64,000 bases of DNA from Tardiphaga sp. (GTDB taxonomy: Bacteria > Pseudomonadota > Alphaproteobacteria > Rhizobiales > Xanthobacteraceae): assembly GCF_028290495.1 (NCBI RefSeq), contig NZ_JAQGJT010000021.1, positions 1 through 64,000 on the forward strand. The letters are read 5' to 3'. The translations under genes and the position numbers were made by a program. Below the pieces are notes generated by a model. The model was not told where the DNA came from. It saw nothing but the letters and a program-made list of their open reading frames with translations, and made no database searches. Shown piece by piece: positions 39,343-48,406 of this stretch (position 1 is its first letter; every line of letters begins with the position of its first letter).

Positions 39343-40212
39343 ATGTTAGATGCTCTTGTCTCACAGACGGCGAATGGCCTCGTTCTCGGGTTCGTTTACG
39401 TCCTGATTGCTGTGGGGCTTTCCATCACCTTCGGGCTGCTGGGTGTCATCAACTTCGCGCACGGTGCCTTCTTTGCGCTGGGTGCTTATGTGGCCTGGCA
39501 GCTCTATCAGCTGTTCGGCTGGTGGGCGGTGATCCTGGCGCCGCCGATCGTCGGCGTTGTCGGCATGTTGATAGAGGCGACGATCATCCGTCGCCTCTAC
39601 GGCAAGGAGCCGCTGCTCAGCTTGATCGTCACCTTCGCTTTGGCGTTGCTGATCGAGGCCCTGATACGGTACGGCTGGGGCGCCGACGGCAAGCCGTTCA
39701 ACCCGCCGCCTTTCCTCAGCGGCATCGTTGAAATCGGCCCGCTGCTGATTACCAAGTATCGCGTTGCCGTACTGGGCATCACGATCGCCACGCTTCTCGC
39801 GCTGTGGGCGTTCCTGGTCTGGACACCGTATGGACGAGTTCTCCGTGCCGGCAGCCGCGATCCGGAGATGGTCGAACTGCTCGGCATCAATCTGCCGCGC
39901 GTGTTGACGGCGGTGTTCGGCCTCGGTTGCGCGCTCGCGGCCATCGCCGGTGTACTCGCCGCGCCGCTGTGGACGGTGTCGCCATCGATGGCCGCCAACG
40001 CGGTAATGCCGGCTTTCGTCGTCGTCGCGATCGGTGGTCTCGGCTCGCTGCGCGGCGCCGTCGTCGCGGGGCTCGCGGTCGGTGTCGTGACGTCGCTCAC
40101 CATTCAGTTTTGGCCAGAAGCGGCCGCCGCTTCGATGTACGTCCTCATGTTCGCCATCATGCTGATCCGGCCGCGCGGCTTGTTCGGCGAGCGCTGGGAG
40201 CGCTTCGAATGA
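39343..40212 (+). CDS. ABC transporter permease, LivH type
   Basis: This 289-residue membrane protein forms one half of the channel. It has about eight membrane segments and the LivH pattern GLVLGFVYVLIAVGLSITFGLLGVINFAHGAFF (in parts: YVLIAVGLSITFGLLG, INFAHGAFF), and ends MLIRPRGLFGERWERFE. ATG 39343 is chosen as the conserved start. The stop overlaps the ATG of the next gene as ATGA at 40209-40212, so the permease halves are coupled. Confidence 0.94.
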   Translation: MLDALVSQTANGLVLGFVYVLIAVGLSITFGLLGVINFAHGAFFALGAYVAWQLYQLFGWWAVILAPPIVGVVGMLIEATIIRRLYGKEPLLSLIVTFALALLIEALIRYGWGADGKPFNPPPFLSGIVEIGPLLITKYRVAVLGITIATLLALWAFLVWTPYGRVLRAGSRDPEMVELLGINLPRVLTAVFGLGCALAAIAGVLAAPLWTVSPSMAANAVMPAFVVVAIGGLGSLRGAVVAGLAVGVVTSLTIQFWPEAAAASMYVLMFAIMLIRPRGLFGERWERFE

Positions 40213-42773
40213 AATCCGAATCATCCATCTTGCGTCGTCTCTGGGATAATCCGATCGTTGTCATGGCGGTAGTGCTTGTTGCCGCCACCGGCATCGCACT
40301 CGCCACCGGCATGCCCATCCACCGCATTACGCAGATCGCGATCTACACGCTCTATGCCGGCGGCGTGAACTTCCTGATCGGCTATCTCGGCCTGGTGCCG
40401 TTCGGTGCGTCATTCTTTTTTGGCTGCGCCAGCTATGCGCTTGCGATCCTCGGCGGTACCGGCTGGGGCGGAAACGAACTGACTGGCATAGCCATCGCCG
40501 TCCTGTTTTCGCTATTCCTTGCCTTTTGTGTAGGCGCCGTGATCCTGCGCCGCCGCGGGCTGTATTTCTCGTTGTTGACCTTGGCCTGTTCGCAAATAGC
40601 GTTTGAAGTCGCCTTCAAATGGACCTCGGTGACAGGTGGCGAAAACGGCTTGCAGAACGTCGAGCGGCCGCTGTTCGCCTCGGCGAATACCTTCCATGTC
40701 TTCTCGCTGGTGGTCGTGTTGGGAACCTTGTTGCTGGTGTGGCGGCTGGTTCACGCGCCGTTCGGGCGCCTGATGCAGGCGGTTCGCGACAACGAGCAAC
40801 GCGTTGCCAGCCTCGGCTACAATACGTACTGGACCAAGCTGATCGCCCTCACCATCGCCGGCGGCGTGATCGGCCTGGCCGGCGGCCTGATGGCGCTGCT
40901 GCTGCAGGGTGTCTACGCGAATAATCTGAGCTGGCAGCATGCCGGAGACCCCGTACTGATGGCGGCGCTCGGCGGCGTGCATCACTTCCTCGGCCCGCTC
41001 TGGGGCGCCATCATCTTCATCGTGCTGGAAGACCGGCTCAGCGCCTTCACCGAAAACTGGTGGCTGTTCTTCGCGCCGATCATCATTGCCTTTGCATTGT
41101 TGTCGCACGAAGGCGTGCAGGGGATTTTTCAGCGCTTCATCCGCCGTGACCGCTGGACCCTGACGCGGATCGGCATTCCACCGCGTCCCGACAGGGTCAC
41201 GCCGTACGCACCGGCTGTCATGCAGCAGAACAACACCGGCGCGCCGATCCTTGAAGTTCGCAATCTCTCCAAGCGGTTCGGCTCCATCGTGACGCAGAAC
41301 GACATTTCGCTGCAGATGAGCCGCACCGGCCTACACAGCCTGATCGGTCCGAACGGCGCCGGCAAGACCACGTTTTTCAACGTGCTCACCGGCGTCCATC
41401 AAGCCGATGGCGGCAGCATCCTGTTCGACGGCCAGTCGATCGGGCATCTGTCTCCCTATAAGCGGGCGCGGCTGGGCATGTCGCGTTCGTTCCAGATCCT
41501 CAGCGTGTTCCCCAACCTGACGGCATTCGAGAACGTCCGCATCGCGGTGCAGGCGGCGAACCGGCAGTGGGGCGGGTTCTGGCGCGACGCCTATGCCAAC
41601 GACGCGGCGAATGAGCGCGTCTGGTCGCTGCTTGACGCGGTCGGGCTGGCCGACCGCGCGGCCGAGCTGTGCTCGTCGCTGGCACACGGCGAGAAGCGGT
41701 TGCTGGAAATCGCAGTTTCGCTTGCGACCAATGCCAAGCTGCTGCTGCTCGATGAACCGCTCGCAGGCCTGGCCGAATCCGATCGAAAGATCGTCGGTGA
41801 ACTGATCCAGCGCCTGGCGCGCACGCATGCCGTGCTGCTGATCGAGCACGATATCGATCGGGTGCTGGCGATGTCGGACCGCATCACGGTGCTGCACCAG
41901 GGCCGCCTGATCGCCGACGGTAAGCCATCCGACGTCGCGGGGCATCCGGAGGTGGTCGTTGCCTATCTGGGCCAGGCGCATGGCACGGTGGAAGTAGCTC
42001 CGCGCGCGGCTCGGCAGAGCACTGCGACGGCCGGTGCGAAAGAAACGCCATTGCTGAAGGTCGAAGGCGTGAGCGCCGGCTATGGCGGCGGCACCGTGCT
42101 GGACGGGCTTGACCTCACCGTGCTGCCCGGCGAGGTCGTGGCGCTGCTGGGCCGCAATGGCGTCGGCAAGACCACCGCCTTGCGCGCCATCACCGGTACG
42201 CTGCCGCTGTCCGCTGGACGGATTACGTTCGATGGCGTCGATGTCAGCCGAATGCGGCCGAACGAGATCAACCGGCTCGGCATCGCGCTGGTGCCGGAAG
42301 GGCGGCGTCTGTTCCCGAACCTCACGGTGCAGGAAAATCTGAAGATCGCGGCGCGCCCCGGTGGCGCGTCGCAGGAAGAGATCTGCGACCTGTTCCCGAA
42401 GCTCAGATTGCTGATGAAGTCGCGCGCCGAGAACCTGTCGGGCGGCGAAAGGCAGATGGTGGCGATTTCGCGCGCGCTGATGGTGCCGAGCCGGCTGATC
42501 CTGCTGGACGAACCCTTCGAAGGCCTGGCGCCGACGGTGGTGAGCGAGGTCCGTCAGGCCGTCGCCAAGCTGACGACGCGCGCCAGCCTGGTGATCGTCG
42601 AGCATCACGCCGAAAGCGTGCTGGCGATGGCCGATCGCGCCTACGTGCTGGTCAACGGACGCGTGGCGTTTGCCGGGGCCGCCGAGACGCTCGCTGCCGA
42701 CAAGGCGCTGCAGGAGCGGTTACTCGGAATCACCAAGGCGGCAGATCCGCAGCCCAGCGCAAAGGCCGTGTGA
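40209..42773 (+). CDS. Fused ABC transporter: LivM permease + LivG ATPase + LivF ATPase
   Basis: One frame of 854 residues carries three proteins that are normally separate. Residues 1 to about 325 are a LivM permease (GGVNFLIGYLGLVPFGASFF, SLLTLACSQIAFE, GGVIGLAGGLMALL). Residues about 345-600 are a LivG ATPase (Walker A GPNGAGKTT, RSFQILSVFPNLTAFENV, LLLLDEPLAGLAESD; signature region SSLAHGEKRLLEIA). Residues about 613-854 are a LivF ATPase (GRNGVGKTT, ENLSGGERQMVAISRALM, LLDEPFEGLAP). There is no stop codon or frame change between them. It overlaps LivH (ATGA) and the next gene (TGATG). Confidence 0.92.
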   Translation: MKSESSILRRLWDNPIVVMAVVLVAATGIALATGMPIHRITQIAIYTLYAGGVNFLIGYLGLVPFGASFFFGCASYALAILGGTGWGGNELTGIAIAVLFSLFLAFCVGAVILRRRGLYFSLLTLACSQIAFEVAFKWTSVTGGENGLQNVERPLFASANTFHVFSLVVVLGTLLLVWRLVHAPFGRLMQAVRDNEQRVASLGYNTYWTKLIALTIAGGVIGLAGGLMALLLQGVYANNLSWQHAGDPVLMAALGGVHHFLGPLWGAIIFIVLEDRLSAFTENWWLFFAPIIIAFALLSHEGVQGIFQRFIRRDRWTLTRIGIPPRPDRVTPYAPAVMQQNNTGAPILEVRNLSKRFGSIVTQNDISLQMSRTGLHSLIGPNGAGKTTFFNVLTGVHQADGGSILFDGQSIGHLSPYKRARLGMSRSFQILSVFPNLTAFENVRIAVQAANRQWGGFWRDAYANDAANERVWSLLDAVGLADRAAELCSSLAHGEKRLLEIAVSLATNAKLLLLDEPLAGLAESDRKIVGELIQRLARTHAVLLIEHDIDRVLAMSDRITVLHQGRLIADGKPSDVAGHPEVVVAYLGQAHGTVEVAPRAARQSTATAGAKETPLLKVEGVSAGYGGGTVLDGLDLTVLPGEVVALLGRNGVGKTTALRAITGTLPLSAGRITFDGVDVSRMRPNEINRLGIALVPEGRRLFPNLTVQENLKIAARPGGASQEEICDLFPKLRLLMKSRAENLSGGERQMVAISRALMVPSRLILLDEPFEGLAPTVVSEVRQAVAKLTTRASLVIVEHHAESVLAMADRAYVLVNGRVAFAGAAETLAADKALQERLLGITKAADPQPSAKAV

Positions 42774-43609
42774 TGGCGCGAGAACTTGGTATCAACACCT
42801 ATGGCTACATCTGGTCGATGTCCGCGGCAGACTGCGCGCGGCGTCTCGCCGGGCTCAACTACCGGCAGTTCGAATTCTTGCTGCAGCCGCCGCATCTGCC
42901 GCTTGACGACTTTGGTGCCGAAAAACGCCGCGACCTGAAAATGGTTCTGGACGATGTTGGTGCGAAACGCACGGCGCTCAACCTGCCGAGCCTCGATCAC
43001 AATCTGGCCAGCCCGTTCTCGCGCGTCCGGGCGGCGTCGGTGCAGATGCTGGCCGACTCCGTCGATCTCGCCGGCGATCTTGGCGCTGAATGGCTTGTCG
43101 TCGTGCCCGGTCGCATGAGTCCGCTGTTCCCGCCATCGCCGCAAGATCGCATCGACTGGCTGACCGACGGCGTGTCAAAATTGCTGCGACGCGCCGAGGC
43201 GCGCGGCGTCGGCCTGGCTATCGAGAATGTGCCCTTCGCGGGCCTGCCGGACGCCGCCTCTCTCGGCTGTTTCGTGCGCAGCTTTAATTCGCCCTCGATC
43301 AAGGTTTGCTACGACGCGGCGAACGCGCATTTTATCGGCGAGTCGCCGGCCGATGGCATCAGGCAACTCGCCGATCTCTTGCGCATCGTGCATCTGTCCG
43401 ACACCACGCGCACCAATTGGCGCCATGATCCCGTCGGCAACGGGGACGTGCCGTTCGCCGAAGTCGCGGCAGCGCTCGATGCCGTCGACTTTGACGGTGC
43501 CGTAACACTGGAAATTCTCGATCACGATCCCGACGCTGGTATTCTTCGCAGCCATCGCGCTCTGACGCCGCTTGGCTTCACGCAGTGTGCACCGGTGAGG
43601 TCGTCATGA
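42773..43609 (+). CDS. Sugar phosphate isomerase/epimerase-type TIM barrel protein
   Basis: The 278-residue protein belongs to the AP-endonuclease-2/xylose-isomerase-like TIM barrels, which include IolE, IolI and related dehydratases and epimerases. It shows LGINTYGYIWSMSAADC at the start, GVGLAIENVPF with a likely metal-binding Glu, VCYDAANAHFIGESP, RIVHLSDTTRTNWRHDPVGNGDVPF and VTLEILDHDP. The ATG at 42773 overlaps the transporter stop (TGATG) and its own stop overlaps the next ATG, so it is translated with its neighbours. The substrate is unknown. Confidence 0.88.
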   Translation: MARELGINTYGYIWSMSAADCARRLAGLNYRQFEFLLQPPHLPLDDFGAEKRRDLKMVLDDVGAKRTALNLPSLDHNLASPFSRVRAASVQMLADSVDLAGDLGAEWLVVVPGRMSPLFPPSPQDRIDWLTDGVSKLLRRAEARGVGLAIENVPFAGLPDAASLGCFVRSFNSPSIKVCYDAANAHFIGESPADGIRQLADLLRIVHLSDTTRTNWRHDPVGNGDVPFAEVAAALDAVDFDGAVTLEILDHDPDAGILRSHRALTPLGFTQCAPVRSS

Positions 43610-44520
43610 GCGCTATTCTCGTCACTGGTGCAGCCGGCCTGCTCGGGCGTTTCGTCGTGAGCGACTTGCTGGCGCATGGCCACAATGTGCGGGGCCTCGA
43701 CCGTCGGCAAGGCGACAGCGATATCGAGTGGCATGTCGGGGACGTCACGTCTCCCGAACTGGTGCAGCGCGCGATGGCCGGCGTCGATGCCGTGCTGCAT
43801 ATCGCGGCGATCCCGAACATCTGGTCCGGCGACGGCCAGACCATCATGCGCGTTAACCTGCTCGGCACCTACACCGTATTCGACGCCGCCGAGGCAGCGG
43901 GCGTGAATCGTGTCGTGTTCTGCTCCAGCGACTCGGTCGCGGGCTACACTGTCAGGGAAGGGCGGATGTTGCCGCCGCGCTATGCTCCGCTCGATCTCGA
44001 TCATCCGCTGCTGGCGACCGACCCCTATGCGATCAGCAAGGTGCTGGGCGAGGATATGGCGCGCGCCTATGCGCTGCGCGGCATGTCCGTTATCGCGTTG
44101 CGTACCGTGTTCGTCGCCTATCCAGAGATGGCCAGCGAGATCGTCGCCCGGGCCGAAGATCCGGCGGCCTATCGCGGGCCGATGGTCGGCGGTCCATCAT
44201 CAGCCGGCGGCGGGCCGCTGTATCACCACATCGATGCGCGCGATCTCGCGCGCGCGTTCCGTCTGGCGTTCGAGCTGAAGCTGGAGCCCGGTGTGTTCGA
44301 GCAGTTCTACCTCTCCGCGCAGGTCACGCTGTCACCCGAGCCGACGCTTGATCGGCTGCGCCGGCTGCACGGCGACGCCGTCGAGATCCGTGATCCCGGT
44401 GTTTATGCCGCCCAGCCTTTTGCGCCACTTTACGATCTCACCCACGCGGCTGACCGCCTGGGGTTCGTCGCAGAATACGACCAGCGACATCTGCTCGCCG
44501 GCCTGCCTGCATTTTCCTGA
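43606..44520 (+). CDS. NAD-dependent epimerase/dehydratase-type enzyme (first of two)
   Basis: The 304-residue extended SDR has the NAD motif VTGAAGLLGRFVV and HIAAIPNIWSGDG. The active-site tyrosine-lysine is in DPYAISKVLGEDMAR. Family members include uronate dehydrogenase and sugar epimerases. The ATG overlaps the upstream stop (ATGA at 43606-43609). The cupin gene follows 10 bases later. A second, related enzyme lies at 44959. Confidence 0.9.
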   Translation: MSAILVTGAAGLLGRFVVSDLLAHGHNVRGLDRRQGDSDIEWHVGDVTSPELVQRAMAGVDAVLHIAAIPNIWSGDGQTIMRVNLLGTYTVFDAAEAAGVNRVVFCSSDSVAGYTVREGRMLPPRYAPLDLDHPLLATDPYAISKVLGEDMARAYALRGMSVIALRTVFVAYPEMASEIVARAEDPAAYRGPMVGGPSSAGGGPLYHHIDARDLARAFRLAFELKLEPGVFEQFYLSAQVTLSPEPTLDRLRRLHGDAVEIRDPGVYAAQPFAPLYDLTHAADRLGFVAEYDQRHLLAGLPAFS

Positions 44521-44530
44521 GGAGCTACCC

Positions 44531-44953
44531 ATGACCATCGTTGTTCCCAAAGCGGACGCCTTCGCCGATGCCGGCGAAAAGAAATACGCGGTGACGCGAA
44601 ATCTGGCCGAGTTGCGCTGGATTCAGTATCCCGGCCATTTCGAGCAGGCGCTGTCCAAGGCGATCGTCACGCCGGCGACGGTCGGCAGCCGGTTCTTCGA
44701 TCACCGCATCTCGTCGTATGAGCCCGGCGCCTACGTCGAAAGCCACGTCCACAAGGTGCAGGAGCAGATCTACCACGTGCTGAGCGGCGAGGGCGTGCTG
44801 ACCGTCGACGGCGAGGATCGCCTCGTCCGCGCCAATGACGTGACCTACATTCCGCCAGGCGTCGTGCATGAGTTCCACTGCACCGGAAACGACAATCTGG
44901 TGTTCCTGGTCATCACCAGCCCGCCCTCGGATGAAGAGCAGCAGCCGCGGTGA
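44531..44953 (+). CDS. Cupin-domain protein
   Basis: The 140-residue protein has a single cupin barrel. Motif one is PGAYVESHVHKVQEQIYHVLSGEG, quoted here as ESHVHKVQEQIYH, with two histidines and Gln/Glu metal ligands. Motif two is YIPPGVVHEFHCTGND with a further histidine. Such small cupins are isomerases, dioxygenases or metal-dependent lyases. GAGGAGCTACCC precedes ATG 44531. In inositol catabolism a cupin-like isomerase (IolB) acts in a similar setting, but sequence alone does not link the two. Confidence 0.9.
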   Translation: MTIVVPKADAFADAGEKKYAVTRNLAELRWIQYPGHFEQALSKAIVTPATVGSRFFDHRISSYEPGAYVESHVHKVQEQIYHVLSGEGVLTVDGEDRLVRANDVTYIPPGVVHEFHCTGNDNLVFLVITSPPSDEEQQPR

Positions 44954-44958
44954 CCTCC

Positions 44959-45927
44959 ATGAACAAGAAGATATTGGTCACGGGCGCGTGCGGCTGGCTG
45001 GGAACGGCGATCGTACAAGCATTGCTGGATCGCGGCGACAGCGTCGTCGCGACCGACCTCGCAATCGCACCGGCGATTGCGATATTGGCCGAATCCAAGC
45101 CACGACTCGTTGCCGCCGCGGCCGACCTCGGCGAATGGCATCAACTGGTTCGCCTGTTCGAGACGCACCGCCCCGATGCCGTCATCCACGCGGCGGCGGT
45201 CGTCGGCGTGATCCAGGCGATGGACATCCCGATCAAGGCGCTTCGTGCGAACGTGGAAGGCTCGGTCAACCTGTTCGAGGCGATGCGCCTGCACGGGGTG
45301 AAGCGCGTTATTCATGTCAGCACCGAGGAGACCTACGGCGACTTTCAGTCGCCCTTGATCGACGAGGATCACCCACAGAAGCCGCTGAGCGTCTACGGGC
45401 TCACCAAGCTCGCTGCCGAGCATTATGGTCGCGTCTATTCCCGCGACCACGGGCTGGAATGCATCAACGTGCGGACCTGCTGGGTCTATGGCCCGCATCT
45501 CCCAAGGCTGCGTATGCCGCGAACCTACGTCGAGGCGGCGTTACGCGGCGATCCGTTCCATCAGGCCGACGGTGGCGATCTCGCGGTCGATCAGGTCTAT
45601 ATCGCCGACACCGTCGCCGGCGCTCTGCTGGCGCTGGACAAGCCGGTGCATCGCTTCGATGCCTACAACATCGCCACCGGCGTGGCACCGACGCTGCGCG
45701 ACACGGCGGACGCGGTCAATCGTGCCATTCCCGGAGCGCAGATAACGGTCGGGGACAGCGGCCCGTACCGTCACGGCGGCAAGGTGCTCAGCGCCGTGAA
45801 GGGCGCGCTTGATATCAGCCGTGCCAGAGCTGAGCTCGGTTATGAACCGCGCTACGACTTGCAACGCGGCATTGAGGCCACGATCGAAGCGACGCGCGAG
45901 CGTCTCGCCAAAGCCTCGTCGCCCTAG
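44959..45927 (+). CDS. NAD-dependent epimerase/dehydratase-type enzyme (second of two)
   Basis: The 322-residue extended SDR has KILVTGACGWLGTAIVQALL, VIHAAAVVGVIQAMD, and the active site SVYGLTKLAAEHYGRVY. The C terminus has VKGALDISRARAELGYEPRYDL, as in sugar-nucleotide epimerases. The frame is open to GTG 44950; I chose ATG 44959 because the protein then begins MNKKILVTG. It is only distantly similar to the gene at 43606, so the two probably act on different steps. Confidence 0.9.
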   Translation: MNKKILVTGACGWLGTAIVQALLDRGDSVVATDLAIAPAIAILAESKPRLVAAAADLGEWHQLVRLFETHRPDAVIHAAAVVGVIQAMDIPIKALRANVEGSVNLFEAMRLHGVKRVIHVSTEETYGDFQSPLIDEDHPQKPLSVYGLTKLAAEHYGRVYSRDHGLECINVRTCWVYGPHLPRLRMPRTYVEAALRGDPFHQADGGDLAVDQVYIADTVAGALLALDKPVHRFDAYNIATGVAPTLRDTADAVNRAIPGAQITVGDSGPYRHGGKVLSAVKGALDISRARAELGYEPRYDLQRGIEATIEATRERLAKASSP

Positions 45928-45983
45928 CTGCGGACGTCCGCTTCTTCGCCGCTCCGGCTTCCAACCATTTCCAGGAATATCCA

Positions 45984-46694
45984 ATGACCAGTTCATCGCC
46001 CGTCGTCATCATCTTCGGAGGCTCCCGCGGCATCGGCGCCGCCTGTGCCTCGGCCTTCGCCACTGCCGGCTGGCAGGTCTGCACCACCAGCACGTCGGCC
46101 TCGTCGAAGGCCGCGCATGGCCAGAACTACCAGGCCGACATTCGCGATGCGGCGTCTGTTGCCAGCGTGTTCGAGCAGGCCAGGGCGCAATTCGGCACGG
46201 CGCCGCAGGCGGTGATCGCCAATGCCGGCATCAACGTGCCGGGCGCGCCGGTCGGGAGCTTTAAGCCCGACGACTTCCGCCAATTGATGGAAGTCAACGT
46301 GATTGGCGCCTTCAACGTGCTGGCAGAAGCGGCGCGCCAGGTTCGCGACGGCGGCTCCATCGTCGCCATCACGACCTCGCTGGTCCGCCATGTGGTACCT
46401 GGCACCGGCCCCTATGCCGCCACCAAAGCCGCGGTCGAAAGCCTGGTGCGCGCGATGGCGAAGGAACTGTCCGGTCGCAATATTCGCGTCAACGGCGTCG
46501 CGCCGGGTCCGGTCGATACTGATTTGTTCAACGCCGGCAAGACCGACCAAGTGAAGGCGCGGATGGCGGCGTTCAGCCCGTTCAACCGCATCGGCCGGCC
46601 GGAAGAGATCGCCGAAGTCGTGCAATTCCTGGCCTCCGACAAGGCCTCCTGGATCCAGGGCCAGATCGTGCAGCCCAACGGCGGCATGGTTTGA
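45984..46694 (+). CDS. Short-chain dehydrogenase/reductase
   Basis: The 236-residue protein has the Rossmann motif IFGGSRGIGAACASAF, NAGINVPGAP, the catalytic Ser in ITTSLVRH, and Tyr-Lys in GPYAATKAAVESLVRAMAKEL (in parts). The C terminus SWIQGQIVQPNGGM is typical of ketoacyl-reductase-like SDRs. The stop overlaps the next ATG at 46694. It is likely to oxidise or reduce a ring or chain hydroxyl group in the pathway. Confidence 0.94.
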   Translation: MTSSSPVVIIFGGSRGIGAACASAFATAGWQVCTTSTSASSKAAHGQNYQADIRDAASVASVFEQARAQFGTAPQAVIANAGINVPGAPVGSFKPDDFRQLMEVNVIGAFNVLAEAARQVRDGGSIVAITTSLVRHVVPGTGPYAATKAAVESLVRAMAKELSGRNIRVNGVAPGPVDTDLFNAGKTDQVKARMAAFSPFNRIGRPEEIAEVVQFLASDKASWIQGQIVQPNGGMV

Positions 46695-48406
46695 TGAAAG
46701 ACGGCCCCGCCACCGGCGACGTCTGGGACGTGATCGTCGTCGGCAGCGGTGCCGGCGGCCTCACGGCTGCCAGCGTTGCGGCCGCGGAGGGATGTTCGGT
46801 TTTGCTGCTTGAGCAGGCCGATGTGGTTGGCGGTACCACCGCGATATCCGGCGGCATGGTGTGGATACCCGCCAACCACAAGGCAGCGGCTGCGCAGCGC
46901 GCCGATAGTCTCGAGGCCGCACGGACCTATCTGGCCGCGACTGTGCCCGGGCAAGACCGGACCCGGCTTGAAGCGTTTCTCGCGCATGGCGACGACGCGA
47001 TCCGAGACCTTGAGGCGCGGACGTCACTGCGGCTGCAGCCAGTGCTCACCTATCCCGATTACTATCCCAATCTGCCAGGCGCGACATCCGGCGGCCGCGT
47101 GCTCGAACCCGTCCCGTTCGATGCCCGCGCGCTCGGCGAGGCTTTCGCACTGGTGCGCAATCCGCTGCCGGAATTTATGCTGCTCGGCGGCATGATGATC
47201 AGCCGCGCCGACATTCCGCATTTGCGCCGCGTCACGCGCTCGCTGCGCGCGGCCTGGCATGTCGGCAAGCTGCTGCTGAAATACGGCATACAGCGCCTGC
47301 GCGCGCGCCGCGGGACCACGCTGTATCTCGGCAATGCTTTGGTGGCGCGGCTGCTGAAATCCGCGCTTGATCTCGGGGTGACGCTTCGGACCGAGCACGC
47401 GGTCGAGCGCCTGGTGACCGACACGCAGGGCCGCGTCTGCGGTCTCGAGATCCGCGATAGCGCGGGACAGACGAAGGCGCTTCAGGCGCGCCGCGGCGTG
47501 GTGCTGGCAACTGGCGGCATCTCGCATGATTCCGAACTCCGCAGCGGCTACGTGCCCGGCAGCGCGGGGAATCTAACCGCAACAGTCTCGCCCGGAAAGG
47601 CGGTATGCGGCGCCCGTCTAGCGCGGGGTATCGGCGGAAAGTTGTCGGATCCGACCAATGACGGCGCGTTCTGGGTCCCGGCCTCGACCTTCACGCGAAG
47701 CAACGGCAGCCGCGGCGTCTACCCGCACACGGTGACAGACCGAGCTAAGCCTGGCCTGATCGCCGTCGATTCGAACGGCCAGCGTTTCGTCAACGAGGCC
47801 GTCTCCTATCATGAGTTTGTGCGCGCGCAACTGTCGAATGCGAATAGCGCCATTCCAGCTTGGCTGATTTGCGACAGTCGCTTCCTCTGGAAATACGGCC
47901 TCGGCAAGATCAAGCCATTCACGCTTGCAATTAAGCCGGACATCGATTCAGGCTACCTGAAGCGCGCCGATACGCCGGAAGCATTGGCCAAGCTGATCGA
48001 TGTCTCGCCAAGCGCGCTGCAGGAGACGATCGCCAACTTTAATCGACACGCCCAAACCGGCCACGATCCAAAGTTCGGCCGCGGCGGCAACATCTACCAG
48101 CGCTCGCTGGGCGATGCCGAACAGCAGCCCAACCCCTGCGTAGCCCCGTTGAAACAGGCGCCTTATTATGCCGTGGCGGTCTATCCGGCCGACCTTGGCA
48201 TGTCGGCCGGCATCGTGACCGACGCCCATGCGCGCGTCCTTGCCGCGGACGGGGCACTCGTCGCAGGGCTTTATGCTTGCGGCAACGATATGGCTTCAAT
48301 CATGGAAGGCGCCTATCCCGGCCCCGGTATCACCCTCGGACCTGCAATAACCTTTGGCTGGCTGGCGGGGCGACAGGTTGCCGACGACCGGTCTAGGCAA
48401 AATTGA
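46694..48406 (+). CDS. FAD-dependent dehydrogenase (KstD / fumarate-reductase flavoprotein type)
   Basis: The 570-residue flavoprotein has the FAD-binding motif VIVVGSGAGGLTAASVAAAEG and VGGTTAISGGMVWIP. The C-terminal blocks LYACGNDMASIMEGAYPGPGITLGPAITFGW resemble 3-ketosteroid delta-1-dehydrogenases and related enzymes that place a double bond next to a keto group. There is no signal peptide and no heme motif. Its ATG overlaps the SDR stop. It is the last gene of the operon; the following 600 bases hold no clear gene. Confidence 0.92.
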   Translation: MKDGPATGDVWDVIVVGSGAGGLTAASVAAAEGCSVLLLEQADVVGGTTAISGGMVWIPANHKAAAAQRADSLEAARTYLAATVPGQDRTRLEAFLAHGDDAIRDLEARTSLRLQPVLTYPDYYPNLPGATSGGRVLEPVPFDARALGEAFALVRNPLPEFMLLGGMMISRADIPHLRRVTRSLRAAWHVGKLLLKYGIQRLRARRGTTLYLGNALVARLLKSALDLGVTLRTEHAVERLVTDTQGRVCGLEIRDSAGQTKALQARRGVVLATGGISHDSELRSGYVPGSAGNLTATVSPGKAVCGARLARGIGGKLSDPTNDGAFWVPASTFTRSNGSRGVYPHTVTDRAKPGLIAVDSNGQRFVNEAVSYHEFVRAQLSNANSAIPAWLICDSRFLWKYGLGKIKPFTLAIKPDIDSGYLKRADTPEALAKLIDVSPSALQETIANFNRHAQTGHDPKFGRGGNIYQRSLGDAEQQPNPCVAPLKQAPYYAVAVYPADLGMSAGIVTDAHARVLAADGALVAGLYACGNDMASIMEGAYPGPGITLGPAITFGWLAGRQVADDRSRQN

